Part shown: in pieces, positions 30,001-45,000 of the stretch
Layout: every line of letters begins with the position of its first letter
Numbering within the stretch: position 1 is the stretch's first letter
Assembly (NCBI GenBank): GCA_965204215.1
Contig: CBDBDZ010000014.1
Span: 1,364,001 to 1,428,000 of the forward strand
Source: CBDBDZ01 sp965204215
GTDB taxonomy: Bacteria > Pseudomonadota > Gammaproteobacteria > Pseudomonadales > GM7GCV1
Direction: 5' to 3'
DNA length: 64,000 nt
Program-made: the position numbers and the translations under genes
The notes under the pieces: model-generated
Told to the model about the DNA's origin: nothing
What the model saw: the letters and a program-made list of their open reading frames with translations, nothing else
The model's database searches: none

Positions 30001-33000
30001 GCTGAGCTTAATATTGATTATGAAAGTATCAATACTACCGCATTGATACCAGCACTGGGCAGTAGAGTTGATATTGTTATCACAGGTGTTGCAGATACGA
30101 TTGCAGAAGGCAATGAAACACTAATGATCAGTATTGATACCATTGTCGGTCTACCAGCTATTCCAGTGGTCAATGTCATAAACAGTACTGGTAGCGCAAC
30201 GATTGCTGATGATGATAGCACATTAAGAGTTGCGATAGATACAGTGGATGCTACAGTCAGTGAACTTGATACGAATACCCAATTTACTGTGTACTTTGAA
30301 AATAATTTGGTATCAGCAACGCCTATTGTTGCTGAGTATCGTATTGCTGGAAGCGCTACCAATGGTATTGATTATGTAGCCATTACCAATAGTTTGTTGA
30401 TAGCAGCGGGGCAAAATAACCTACCCATAATTATCACACCTATTGCAGAAATTATTCCTGAGAGTACAGAGACAATTGTTATCACTCTGGATACTGTCAC
30501 TGGTGGGCCGGCTGGTGTTGACCTGCAAGTCTCTGTAACATCGCCAAGTGCAAGTATTGATCTAATCGATAGCGTAGGTAGAATTACACTGTCTTTAACT
30601 GCTACTGATACTTCTCTGGCAGAAGTGGGAGCGGATACTGCAGCATTTACTATTAGCAGTGATTTTGCGCCCACTCAAACCTTAACGATAACCTTGAGTA
30701 TTTTAGGTAGTGCTGACAATGCCCAGGATTATCAATTGATTGCGAGCACTATTGAATTGCCGGCAGGAACTACTGCCATTTCATCTACTATCATCCCTGT
30801 GAGTAATGACAATCGAGCAGAGGGTGATGAGACCATTCAAATTGTATTGCAAAGTGCAAGGGGTTCTGCATCAGCAATTATTACGATTGACAGTGATGCA
30901 GACCTGGTTGAGTTTACATTAACGGATGCACCAGGCGATTTAAGTGTCACTCTAACGCTAAGCGCACTTGGCGATGCCTCAGAAGCAGGCAGCAGTGCTG
31001 GTGTTCTGGCGTTTACAATCAATAGAACGTTTGATGCCCCACTTGCTATTGAATTTAGTGCTGTGGGTAGTGCTTCGGTTGCAGACTATCAACCCATAGC
31101 GCTCAGCAGTGTGATTGCAGTGGGAAGTACTCAAGTCAGAATTGCCATTACGCCTTTGGATGATGATCTGATTGAAGGATTTGAAACATTGAGTTTTACT
31201 AATATTAGTGCAAGTCCAGTGCCTTTACAGGTCAATATTGTCCAAGTGAATGCTGTATCTGATAGGGTAACTATTATTGATGCAGATAATCTGCTGGATG
31301 TAGCGATAAGCGTTATTGGTGTTAGCGCATCGGAATCAGGTGAAACCGCAGCATTTGTTATTGACTTAAATTCTTCTGGTTTAGCACTTGAACCTAATGT
31401 CACTTTGACGCTTAATATCACAGGAACATCTACCAGCGAGACATTGACCAATGGCATCGATTTTGATGCAATAGCGAATTATTTGCTGGTGGTCTCTGGT
31501 ACCACTCAAATTGAAATTGAGGTGAATCCCGTTGATGATATGCTGGTTGAAGGTGTTGAGACAATCCACTTAAATGTCAGTAGTGTGATTGGGTTGAATA
31601 GCGGTGTCAGCATTGATTTAAGCTCAGCCTCTGCAGCCATTGCCATTGCCGATAATGATGTGCCTGCTGTCACCATTTCTGTTGTGGCTTCTGTGCCTTC
31701 GGCGATGGAGCAAAATAATATTGCCGGTGTATTTACTATTGAATTTAATGGGGTTGCTATTTCTGATACCTTAACCATTATCTACACTGTCAACGCAACG
31801 GCTACTAGCCCACAAGATTATGAAGATATAGGTAGCAGTGCAGTTTTACCTGTAGGCAGTACCGTGATTATGATTGTGGTTTCGCCAGTTGATGACAGTA
31901 TTGCTGAGGGTAATGAAACCGTAGTGTTGACACTGGATACTGTGTTAAATCCTCCATCGAATCTGGACCTTACTATTGGTGTTAATACAGCATTGATTAC
32001 CATTGTCGATAACCCGGCAGATACTACGATAGCGGTTTCGATTGTAGCTGATGACATCAATGTGCAAGAGGCTACGGATATAAGCCCGGCAAATCCAGGT
32101 AGCTTTATTGTGAGTATTGACAGACTCTCGACCACCCCATTGACCATTACTTATAGTATTTTAGGCTCTGCGGATAATGGTGTTGATTACGTTGCCATCA
32201 CTAACTCGGTGCTATTGCCTGCTCTGACAACGAATACCAGTATACTTATTACACCAACCAGTGATATTGAGCAAGAAGTTCCCAATGAAACTGTAACCCT
32301 TCAACTAGCTGCTATCAGCGGTAATTTGCCAGCTATTAACACTGCAATTGTTGCAGCCGGTAATAGTGCGACACTGACCATTATCGATGATCCTGCAGAT
32401 TCATTTACTCAAATTGAAGCAAGCACTGTCAATAATGCCAACGAAAATGGATTAATATCAGGTGCATATCGTATTGCAACCAGCACTCAAACCAATAGAA
32501 CCTTGACCGTATCTTACACACTTCAGGGTGTGCCACAAAGCGGTATTGATTATCAGTCGCCAACCTTTACTGTTATTATTCCCAATGGCAGTACATCCAA
32601 TACCATAATTATCACACCACTGGCCGATGTCATAGGTGAAGGGATTGAAACCGTTGAATTAGTATTAACTTCGGTCAGTGGTGATACCTCAGGATTAAGC
32701 ATTAGCTTGATCAGCATAGTGCAACCACTTGCTATTATTGATGATAATGATGATAGCAATGTGACGGTTAGTCTTGTCAGCCAAAGGGATGCAACGGAAG
32801 GTGAAATTTCCGATCCTGGCGGATTTTTGATAAGCCTTGACAATGCGTTATCGCAGCCACTCACATTGTTTTATTCATTGTCAGGTACCGCACAGCCTGC
32901 TGTGGACTTTATCCCGGGAGTGCTTGGCAGCAACCCGCTTATTATTGCCTCTGATACTGTGAATTCAACAGTGAGTATAGCTGCACTCAATGATAATTTT

Positions 33001-36000
33001 GCAGAAGGGTTTGAATCAATCTCCCTTGCTTTGACAAACGCAAATAGTCAAACAGGCACAACAGCAACCATACTCATAAGCAGCGTTGCCAGTATGATTA
33101 TTAATGATCTTGACACGCCATTAGTGTTTAGCGTTATCGCTACTGATGCCAGTGCGTCTGAAGAAAATAATGTGACAGGCGTTTTTACCATTAGTGTTCC
33201 TGTCACGCAAATACCAGCACAGACGCTGACAGTAAACTTTAGCCTGGGTGGTAGTGCAAGCAATGGTATTGATTATGCAACGATAACGCAGAGCGTCATT
33301 TTATCTGCCAGCGAAACCAGTATAGATATTGTGATTACACCCTTGTCTGACAGGGTTCAGGATGGTTTGGAAACGGTATCGCTGTTCATTACGAGTGTTG
33401 TCGGCTTAAATACCGGTCTAAGCGTGACCTTACCTGTTGCACCAGTAATTATTACTATAGAAGATGGTCCTTCGGTATCCTTAATGGCTCAAAGTCTGGT
33501 AAGTCCTGTTGAGAATGGCATGGCTGGAACCATTCGTTTTTCCCTGAATAGCGTTCAGAATGGCAACCCCATCAGTTTTGTTTATAGTTTGTCAGGCAGT
33601 GCCATTCAAGGTGTTGATTATAATGCACCAACGCTTAATAATACTATTGCAGGAGGTTCTACTTTTGTTGATGTAACGCTAAATACCATTAATGACTTTA
33701 TCATTGAAGGTGTTGAAACCCTGGGCGTTACGATAATGGAAGCCACTGACGATAATGGCGCGGTAAATAATATGTTAATTATTGAAATTTCCAGTGATGT
33801 CAGCGTAGTTAATTTAATTGATGACGATATTATGCCAACGCTGGAAGTGAATATTAATCATCCTTCATTAGATGAAAATAACAGCGCATCGAGTTTTGAA
33901 ATCAGGTTTGCTAATTCATTGACATCCCTCGTTGATACCAATATAACTTTCACATTGTCAGGCAGTGCTGAAAACAATGTTGATTACATATTAAGTAGCT
34001 ATACTGCGACGATCAATGCCACGCAAAATTCGGTAACGCTACCGATTAACGCTATCATTGATGACACTATTGCAGAAGGTCTGGAGACGATAGGTATTCA
34101 GTTAAGCAGTGCGTCAGCTACGGTTGCTGGCACCACTTTAACTATCAGTAGTAGCACAGCAATTATTACTATTATTGATTCAGATGATGCTATTGAAATA
34201 GTGGCAAGGGCATTAAGAGATGTGTCTGAAAATATAGCTGATACTGGTGCATTTGAGCTGTTTGTCACGGAAGCAGGTAGTAATAATGCGCGGACCATTG
34301 CGACAGATGTCATAGTTAGCTACAGTTTAAGAGGCAGTGCTATTAATGGAGTTGATTATGAAACATTGACGCTAACAGCATTGATACCGGCTAATAGTAG
34401 TGTGGTTGAGATTGTTATTACGGGTATTGATGATGCAGCAAATGAAGGAGTGGAATTTATCGAACTTGAATTAATCAATACCAATGGCGAACCCACAGGA
34501 GTGGGGGTTACCACTGTAGCCAGCAATGCAAGCATTGATGTGTTAGATAATGATACTAACATTCAGGTAAGCTTAAGCCCATTAATAACAACCGCTAGTG
34601 AAGATGGTGGTCAATTAGTATTTGATTTGAATATTGGCAACATAGCAAGTAGTAGTACACTGACATTAACGGTTGGTTACTCGCTACCTGGTACAGCTAT
34701 AGCGGGAACAGACTATGAGGTACCATCCTTGTCATCGGTATTTAATGCAGCTACAACACAAACCGTTATTGTCATTACGGGTAACAGCGATTTGATTGCC
34801 GAAGGTGATGAGACATTAATTGTTGAATTGACAACCTTCTCTGGTGTATTTGCAGGGTTAACAATTGCCTTGGATTCCAACACCGAAATTTTTGTATTCA
34901 CCGATGAAGATGCTGTTGTTACCTTGCAGGCCAATTTCAATCAAAATGCTTTGGAAGGCGGCAATAGAGGCAGCTTTAGCATCAGCCTGGAGAACGATTT
35001 ACGTATCAGTCAGGATACGATAATCGGCTATACCTTAAATGGACTGGCTACTGTTGCTGAGGATTATGGGATACTTCCAGGTACAGTATTATTTGCTGCG
35101 AATCAAACACAAACACTGGTATTTATTTCACCGATTGAAGATTTTACAGCTGAAGTTGATGAATCGTTAGAATTGAATTTAGTGGGTATCGGTAATTTAC
35201 CCGCAGGAGTCTCTTCTGCTATTTCAACAAGTAATGGCAGTGCGGAAATGGTAATTGTTGACAATGATTCGCCTGTTGTCAATTTAACGGCTAGCCCAGC
35301 CATTGCCAGTGAAGACGGCGCAACCACTTCATTTATTTTCTCACTGGGCTCTGGTTTAAATATTGCCAATACGCTGACCATCAACTTTGCAATAGTTAGT
35401 GAAAGTACGACGGCCAATGAAGGGACTGATTTTGCAGTCATTGGTGACAGTATCGTGTTGCCTGCACTAAGCACATCGACAATTTTAACCCTTACTGCGA
35501 TAGATGATGGGGTCATTGCCGAGGGTTTGGAAAATGTGACCTTAAGATTGGCTAATGTTAGTGGCAATAATATTGAATTGTTGCCAGGAACCAATTCAGC
35601 ATTTATCCAGGTAGCCCTTAGTACCAGTAATGGGTTAGGTAGCGTACAAATTGCTGATAACGACAATGCGTTAACCATCACATCAAGTGTTAATATTGTG
35701 ACATCGGTTGAAAATGGTGCCGCAGGTATCTTCGATATTGACATAGGTGCGGCTGTGGTAGAAACCCCATTTATAGTGTTTTACTCAGTCGGTGGAAGTG
35801 CCACCAGTGGCATCGATTATACAGCCATTGGAAATAGCCGATTATTCGCAGCCAGTGTCACACGGGTTAATATATTAGTGAGCGCTTTTGATGATAACCT
35901 GGCTGAAGGTAATGAATCGGTAATTTTGGCACTTACAACTGTGGTTGGACTGCCATCAATGATAGGTATGAGTATCGATAGCAGCATCCGGGAAATTATC

Positions 36001-39000
36001 GTTGATGATGCTAACGCGAATCTCAATGTTTCTATTGTTGCAAATGATGCATCAATTATCGAAAACACTACCATGACAACCAGTTTCAATGTTGCTATTG
36101 ATGACGCTGTTTTCATCAATTCGGATATCACCGTTGGTTATACGGTTATTGGTGATGCATTAAATGCTGACGACTTTGCCAACCTTGGTGGTACCTTGTT
36201 AATTGTGCAAGGCAGCACCAATAATGATATTGTGATTAGCCTTATTGACGACTTTAACCCGGAAGGCAATGAATCAATTAGCATTCGTTTGGATAATGTG
36301 GTTGGTCAACCTGCTGGTGTTGTAATTAACCCCTCATCCAGCAATATTGCTTCGATTGATTTGGTTGATAATGATGTCGATATTGTCCTGGAGTTATTGC
36401 CAGTAATTGCTGACATTAGTGAGTTAAATACTCAAAGTACAACACTGACCTTTGCCTTTTCCACAGGGGTGTTCCTTGATGAGGATGTGATTATTGATTA
36501 CTCGGTAACAGGAACTGCTGTTAATGGCAGCGATTTTGATACACTCACAGGGTCAGTGTTGCTGGCAGCGTTGCAGAATAATGTTGAGCTGAGCATTATG
36601 CCCATTGATGATAATGTCGCAGGAGAAGGACCTGAGACAATTGTTATTACCCTGACTTCAATACGAGGCATTACTACAGGTGTCGAGGTCATACTGAGCA
36701 GCAATGCATCGGTAGTGACTATTGCAGATAATGACATTTCGGCAACTGTGCAGCTTGATGTCAATACTGGCCCGGCTATAGAAAACAGTACAACGGCTGC
36801 ATTTGAAATAAGTTTAGATAGTGGACTTATTGCTGCTAATACTATCACGGTAGGTATTAGTATTGCTGGTAGTGCAAGTTTTAATCTAGACTATTTGGCA
36901 ATCAATTCCAGTTTGGTTATTAATCAAAACAATCATTCGAGCTTGGTCATTATCTCACCACTACAGGATATGGTTAGCGAAGGTAATGAATCTGTAGTAA
37001 TTCGGATTAATACAGCCGAGTCAAGTAGTAATGCCAATCTGGAACTGTTGATTGATAGTTCACCAGAAGTCATTATTATCGAAGATGATGATACGAACCT
37101 GAATGTTGAAGTCTTTACTGTCGATGCAACGATCAGTGAAGATGCCAGTAACGCGGCGAGCTTTGATATCGTATTGTCTAACCCTGTCAGTGTGGCAGTA
37201 ACCGTCGACTATACATTGGCTGGCAGTGCGGTGATTGGCGTGGATTACAATACTAATCCTGTCTCGCAGGTTATTATTGCGCCTGGTAGCACGTCAATCA
37301 GTATTGGCATTAGCCTGATTGACGATCTGGTGGTGGGCGAAGGTGAGGAAAATATTATTTTGGGTCTATTGGCGATATCGGGTCAGCCTGATTCGGTGAC
37401 AGCAAGTGTTGGAGGGGAAAGCGCAACCCAGATAGTGATTATTGATGATGATACGGATTTGATACTGTCAGCAACGACTCAAAATGCGACAGGATCTGAA
37501 AGCAGTGGCGTTATCAGGTATCAGCTATTTTTGGAGGGAACGATCATGGGTACGCCATCGCTAATTGTAGCTTATACCTTTGGTGGCGCAGCAACATTTG
37601 GTTCAGACTACAGCAATATACCGTTAACCACTGCTATTTTGTCTGGTCAATCCATGACCATTGTCACCGTTCCCATTTTACAAGATAATATCGGTGAAGG
37701 TAACGAATCCGTGATATTAACCGTTTTAGATGCTTCAGCCATGCAAGGAGGGGCAACACTGGCGGTAGCGATAAACTTGAACGATGCGCCTGCAACTATC
37801 GTTGATGATGATTTAAATCTGAGTGCATCCATTGCAGCACAAACAGCGAGTGTGAGTGAAGCGAGCGAAAGCGCTATCTGGGTCATTACATTAGGGCCTA
37901 ATACGGACACCGTCATTGCGACAGATGTAGTTATCACTTACGCCATAACAGGCACAATAGCAACTGGAGATATTACTCAAAATAATAGGGTCACCCTTAC
38001 TGCTGGCTCTAATAGCGTTGCCCTTGAACTGCAAACGATTGATGACACTATTATTGAGTTTCCAGAAAGCGCTGTTATTGTTCTCAGTGATGCTGCAGGA
38101 GAACCTGATGGTGTTGTATTAAACGTGAATGCCAGTTCAGCCTCTGTGGTTATTACTGATAACGACAGTATTACGTTATCTGTTTCAGTCATCGATGCAA
38201 CGGCTGAGGAAGAATTAACCACTACAGGTGAATTTTTAATTAACTTCGATGGGCTAACAACATTTAGCACCGATGTCATTGTCCAATACAGTTTTGAAGG
38301 CAGTGCTGAATTTTTATCAGATTATACGACAGGAGGGCTGACACGCTTAATTAGCGCTGGAGGTAACCAAACCATCGTGTCTGTCTTGCCAATCGATGAT
38401 ATTGTCACCTTAGAGCCAGATGAAACAATCGCTCTGATTTTTGTATCGCTGCAGGGTCAGCCCGCTAATACAGAGGTAGCTTTCAATAATTCAATAGCGA
38501 CAGTGACAATAATTGATAATGACAGCGACCTGGAATTTAATGTTACAACAAGTCAGAATAGCATCGCCGAGGCAGGGACGACAGTTTCCTTCGAGATCAG
38601 CATCGGACTAGGGTTAACGGTTCCATCGGGTAGCGATGCTGTTGTTCTCTACTCAGTTTTAGGCACGGCTACAACAGCTGATTATTTGTCAATAAGCAAC
38701 AGCGTTACCATTCCAGGTGATGGTAACACCACTGCATTTAGTATTACATCCATACAAGATACGATTGCCGAAGGCAACGAAAGTATTGTGATTCAATTGG
38801 TAACTGTATTGGGCTTGCCTACCAATGCTGAAGTTGCGTTAAGCAATAGCAGGGCTCAGACGGTTATCATTGATGACGATACGAATTTAAGTTTCAATGT
38901 ATTAAGAAGTGCAGCTAATAGCAGTGAATCTGGCGCTAGTGAAAACTTTAGCATTACAGTGTCTGATGCACTTGATAGTTTGAGTTTAAGAACTTTTGCT

Positions 39001-42000
39001 CAAACTGTAACCATTGGGTACAGTTTAGGTGGTTCTGCACAAAATGCTACCGACTTTAATGCAGCTATATCACCTGTCTTATTACCTGCAGGGCAAAGCA
39101 GTGTGGACGTACTCATCAGTCTGATAGATGACTTGTTGGCAGAAGGTGATGAAAGTGTTCTCTTCATCTTAAATGGCAATGTGACAAATGTTCCATCTGG
39201 TGTCAGTGTCAACACTGATAACACTAACTTTATTATTATTGAAGATAATGATACCAATCTGGAATTGAATGTGCTGGTAAGTGACAGCACTGCGTTAGAA
39301 GGCTCTGATCAAGGTGAATTTGAAATAGGCTTTAGCGGCGCTTTGATTGTTTCTCAAGATGTTACCGTCAATTATTTGTTAGCGGGAAGTGCTTTAAATG
39401 CTACAGACTATATAGCTCTTCCAACCACACAGATTATCCCCCAGGGAGTTAACAGTATTACGATAAGCGTTTCACCTGTTGATGATTTGATTGGCGAAGC
39501 TACAGAATCTGTTAGCCTGGCTTTACAATTGCCGGTCAATAACTTGCCAGCAGGGGTGAATGCTTCAATCAATGCTGCTGCTGCCAGTGCTGAGATATTA
39601 CTGCTAGATGATGATGCGCCTGTTAATTTAAGCGTTATTGCCTCAGCAGTCACCGCAATGGAGGCAGGTATTGTCAATGCCGGGTTCACGTTTGCACTGG
39701 ACGCTAATGAAGTCTTGGCTAATACTGTCACTATCATTTATAGCATTGGAGGAACAGCACAGGCTACAGATTACGAAGGCATTGGCACCAGTATTGAACT
39801 TGCTGCCAATAGCAACAATGTGATTTTGCCATTAGTACCAGTGGATGACAATGTAGCTGCTGAAGGTCTGGAATCGGTGTCTATTGCCTTGATAGCAACA
39901 AGTCCGGTATTCACAGGTATCACGGTTACCCTGGATTCAAACCCGGCTGTGGTTAATATTATTGATGACGATAGTGATATCAGTATATCGGTTGTGTCTC
40001 AAACAGCTTTAGCCAATGAGCTGGGAGGTCTTGCGGGAGCATTCAGAATCTTTATTGATGATGATTTGGTTTTGATGAATCAAGGTTTGGCAATAGCTTA
40101 TAGCCTTGCGGGAACTGCTTCTACATTGGCAGGTGAAGATTATGCCACGCTTACCAATAGTGTCATTATTCCACCTGGCGTTAATTTTGCTATTGTTAGC
40201 ATCACGCCAATTGCTGATAATCTTGGCGAAGGTTTGGAGACTGTTGAACTTACATTGATGACGCCAACAGGTCTGAGCTTTATCAGTGTGAGTGTTAGCA
40301 CTCAATCGTCCGCCATTGTTGAAATTGCTGATGCTGACACGGACATTGATTTATTTATAGAAAGCTTCAAAAATCCTGCAGCTGAGCAAAATAGTGAAGA
40401 CGGCATTGTTCAGTTCAGATTGTCGCTACCACTTTCAAGCGACTTAACCATTGATTATAACTTGCTCACAAGTGATTCGGATGCCAGTGATTATCAGAGG
40501 TTGGCAACGTCAGCGGTTATCACAGCACTTAGCACAACGTTTCACGTAGTGGTTGACCCCATAGACGATAGTGTTGCAGAAGGTTCTGAAGCCGTGATAT
40601 TTATGATTGCAGACTCAGTAGGTGAACCTGATGGGGTGACAGTGACTAATAGCACATCAATAGTTACTATTGAAATATTGGATAATGATACTGAAGTTGA
40701 AGCCAGGGTCATTGCTACTGATAGAACGGCATCAGAGTCTTCTGTTTCGGGCTTTGGCGTTGGGGTGTTTACCCTGTCAATTGAGCCCATAGATCAGGAT
40801 GTAACCGCGCAATTTATTTTAAATGGAGAGGCTGGCAATGGTGTGGATTATGACACGATTGATAGTCTTGAGGTTATCCCTGCGGGTACAACCATGCTGA
40901 GCATTACGATATCACCTTTTGCCGATGATATTGGTGAAGGTGATGAAACGGTTGAATTACAGTTATTTACTATTACCGGGCTTCCAGATGGGATAACCGT
41001 TAACAATGATCCCGATAGCGCTATTGTTACAATTATTGATGATCCCGATGATACGATGCTGGATGTGACTTTGCGCGTACCTGACACCATTGCAATTGAA
41101 GACACCAGCAATACAGGCCTTATAGAGGTAGTGACGAATATTGCATTTGATACCAATTTAGGCCTAACGCTGGATTTTACAGGTGTGGCAGTTAATGGCG
41201 TTGATTATGCCTCTCGACCAACCAACATAACCTTACCCGCTGGTAGTACATTGGTATCTATCCCAATTATCCCGTTGTCAGATAATGTCGCAGAAGGTGA
41301 TGAAACACTCGCATTAGCTGTTATTTCAGTAACAAATGCTGAAAGCGCTTCAAGTATTACATTGCCATCTAACCCTGCGGAGGTTCTTATTCAGGACGAA
41401 GATATCAGTGTGGTAGTGAGCATTGAATCCAGTGGCAATACCAGTGACATGAATGCCAGTGAATTTGATGGCAGTTTAGGTACCGTAGGTGCTGGGGCAA
41501 TTCAATATCGTTCAGACAAAGAATTTGCCGTTCCTGTCGAATTTGAATACACGCTTATTGGCAGTGCGCTCAATGGTATTGATTATCAATTACTGAGTGG
41601 TACGGATACTTTGCCCATTGGTGAACAGATCAGAGCGATAACTTTTATACCTATTCCTGATAATATTATTGAAGGTAACGAGACTATCAGCTTGATTGGT
41701 ATCACGCTGCGCAACTTACCTGTTGGTGTCAGTGCAACTACCTCCAATCGGTCACCTCAGGTGATTCTCAATGATGAAGATACAGGAATTATTGCCTCCA
41801 TTAGTGATATTTCGCCAGTAAGTGCGGAAAACGCACCCTTAGGTACACCAGCCACATTTGCTGTTTCTATCTTTAATAATCGATCCGGTTTGGTGGAAGT
41901 GGTATCGACAACGGATCTTATCGTTAACTACACAATTGTCGGTGCAAGTGCAAGCATAGAGGATTTAGAAGCGTTAAATAATCCCTTTATTTTGCCGGCA

Positions 42001-45000
42001 TTAAACCACTCAACTACTTTTGTTGTCACGCCATTTGATGATGAGCTTATTGAAGGAACAGAGTCTTTAAGCCTTTTACTGACGCAAATTAGTGGTCAAC
42101 CGGGTAATGGATTGGTGACACCCAATCCTATTGCGGCATCTGCCAATTTATTCATAACCGATAATGATACGAGTGTGGTCTTATCTGTTGCGACTTTATC
42201 CGGGTTTAATTCAAGTAACGAGGATAGTAACACTGCCCTGGGTTACCGAATATTTGTGGAAACGAATGTGCTGATGAACCCAATGGAAATTGGTTTTAAT
42301 TATTCGGGCACTGCCAGTTCCAGCGACTACCTGTCATTGTCACAAACTGCTTTAATTCCAGCAAATAGCAGCTTTGTTGATGTGTTTATTACACCCCTGT
42401 CCGATACCATCATAGAGGGGATTGAATCCGTAGTGCTGAATCTGGTAACGCCGGCAACCACCAGCAATGGTGTGATGTATAGTCTCAACATAGCTCGTTC
42501 CAGCGCTGTTATTGTTGACGATGATACAGTCTTTGAAAATGTTGTCAGCACATTGATTCCTTCAACAACAGAAGGTTCAGACGATGCCGCCAGTTTCCTT
42601 TTTGAACTGGTTCCGGCAGGGCATACATTAAACCGTGACTTGACGCTAAGTTATAATTTAAGTGGAACAGCCGTTCAGGGGCTGGACTACCCGGTATTGG
42701 CTTCGACCATATTACTTCCAGCCAACACCACATCGACAGTGCTGTCAATTAGAGCTATCGATGATAATATCATTGATGAAAGTGTAGAGGATGTAACTCT
42801 ATTGTTTACCGCATTTAATGGGGATATTCCCTCGGGGATTACCGGCAGCATTGACTCTGGCCGCAACACTGCAACCCTTGTCATTACCGATAATGATTTT
42901 GCGCTAACCATCGTTTCACAGAATTTTGATGCTAGTGCCTCAGAACCAGGTAGTGGCATATTGGTTGACTCTGGTCAATTTGAGATTGTCCTGAACCAAC
43001 CAGTAGCCAGGGATGTGACGGTAAATTACAGTTTTGAAGGTACGGCGAGCAGTGTAAATGATTATGAGTTTTCTGGCGTTACTCGTTTGATTCCAGAAGG
43101 TTCCACTACAGTTTTAGTTACCATCACACCATTAAGCGATGACCTTTCAGAGGGTTTTGAAACGCTCATGCTCAACGTGTCCACTATTCAAGGCTTTGTC
43201 AATACTGTTGCGCTTAGCGTTGCGCCAGGCAACGAATCCGTAACCATAGCTGATGATCCCAACGACCTAATGATTGATGTGTTTTTTGCACAAAATACTG
43301 GTACGGCGATTGAAGACTCACAAACTGCAACCATATTGGTAGCATTAAATGTGCCTCAAGACATGGATGTCATAGCCGTTTATACAGTATCAGGCACAGC
43401 AGTATCAGCCATTGATTACGTTGCTATCGGTTCCCAGGTAGTGATTCCATCTGGCTCTACTGCAGCTGTGATACATGTCGTTCCACTGAGTGACGAATTG
43501 ATTGAGTTTACTGAAACAGTAAGTTTGGCACTGGTTTCGCTTATGGGGCAACCTGATAATGCCAATGTCACATTGAACAATGTTGCAGCTGTTATCGATA
43601 TTCTGGATGCGGATAACTCACTGCAATTATTTGCTGAAACGGATGCACCGATTATTGAAGACAGCGGTACTGCAGGTGTGTTTAGCGTTAGACTATCACA
43701 GCCATTGAGCGTTGATATAATGCTGTCACTGGCTGTTGAAAGCAGTGCTACGGTTAATTTGGATTACCTACAGCTTCCTGCCAATGTCATAGTGTCTGCT
43801 GGCACCACATCAACATCGATTCCAGTTATTGTCGTAACCGATAGTTTAGTAGAAGGTAATGAAACGATTGAGGTGACATTAAGTACGATCACTGGAGTGC
43901 CTGATTCTTTAGGTATTGCCTTTAGTTCTCCAACGGCAACCATCATTATCGAGGATGCTAACAGCACGGTTAATGTAACCTTTGAGGCACTAGCCGATGA
44001 TGTGCTCATAGGTGAAGGCAATAACGATATCAGTACCCTTGTACTTGATATCCTTGAGTCAGTCAGCTTTGAAGATGATGTTATTGTAGCGCTGACAATC
44101 AGCGGTACAGCAGATAATGCGCTCGATTATGTTGGTATTCCTCAAACTGTCTTGCTGGCATCTGGTGAAACAGAATTAAGTATTGTTATTTCACCTATTG
44201 ATGATGTCGTTGCTTTTGAAGGAGCTGAAACAGTATTAATTCAATTGACAGGTTTCGAGGGTATTGCGCCTGGAATATCCATCAACATAACAGGTACGGA
44301 TAGTCATCTGATTACGATTGTCGATAATGACACCAGTTTGATACTGCAATTAGAAACTATTGATGATGAGGCATCGGAAATAGCTACAAATAATGCTGCA
44401 TATCAATTAGCATTTACTACCGGTAGTGTACTGTCAGTTGATTTGATAGCTGCATTTACTATCTCAGGCACTGCTGTCAATGGACTTGATTACACTGATA
44501 TTGGCAGTAGCGTTTTAATAGTGGCGGGGGCGACTGAGAGCAATATTATCATTGAACCTATAGGTGATAATGTGATTGAAGGTGATGAGACGGTAGCGAT
44601 TAGTATTGTTGAACTGATTTTGCCACTAAACACACCTGACTTTGTCAATGTTAATTTTACCAATGCGGATTCCATGGTTAGCATTGCAGATGAAGATCTC
44701 AATGTTAATGTCACATTAAATACGCGTTCTGCATCGGCCAATGAAGACGGTCCTGTGGCTGGAGCGTTTTTAATTGAAGTCGATAAGGGTCTGGTATTTA
44801 GCAACGATGTTTTTGTAGGCTTCAATCTTACTGGTGTTGCCACCAGTGCAGACTATGAATTTGTTGGAACCTCCATTTTATTACCGGCACTAAATACCAG
44901 CACTGTCTTATTTATAACACCTCAAGTGGATGCTGTCAGTGAACCCGTTGAAGATGTTATCGCCAACTTGACTGACGTTTTTAATGAACCGCCTGGTGTC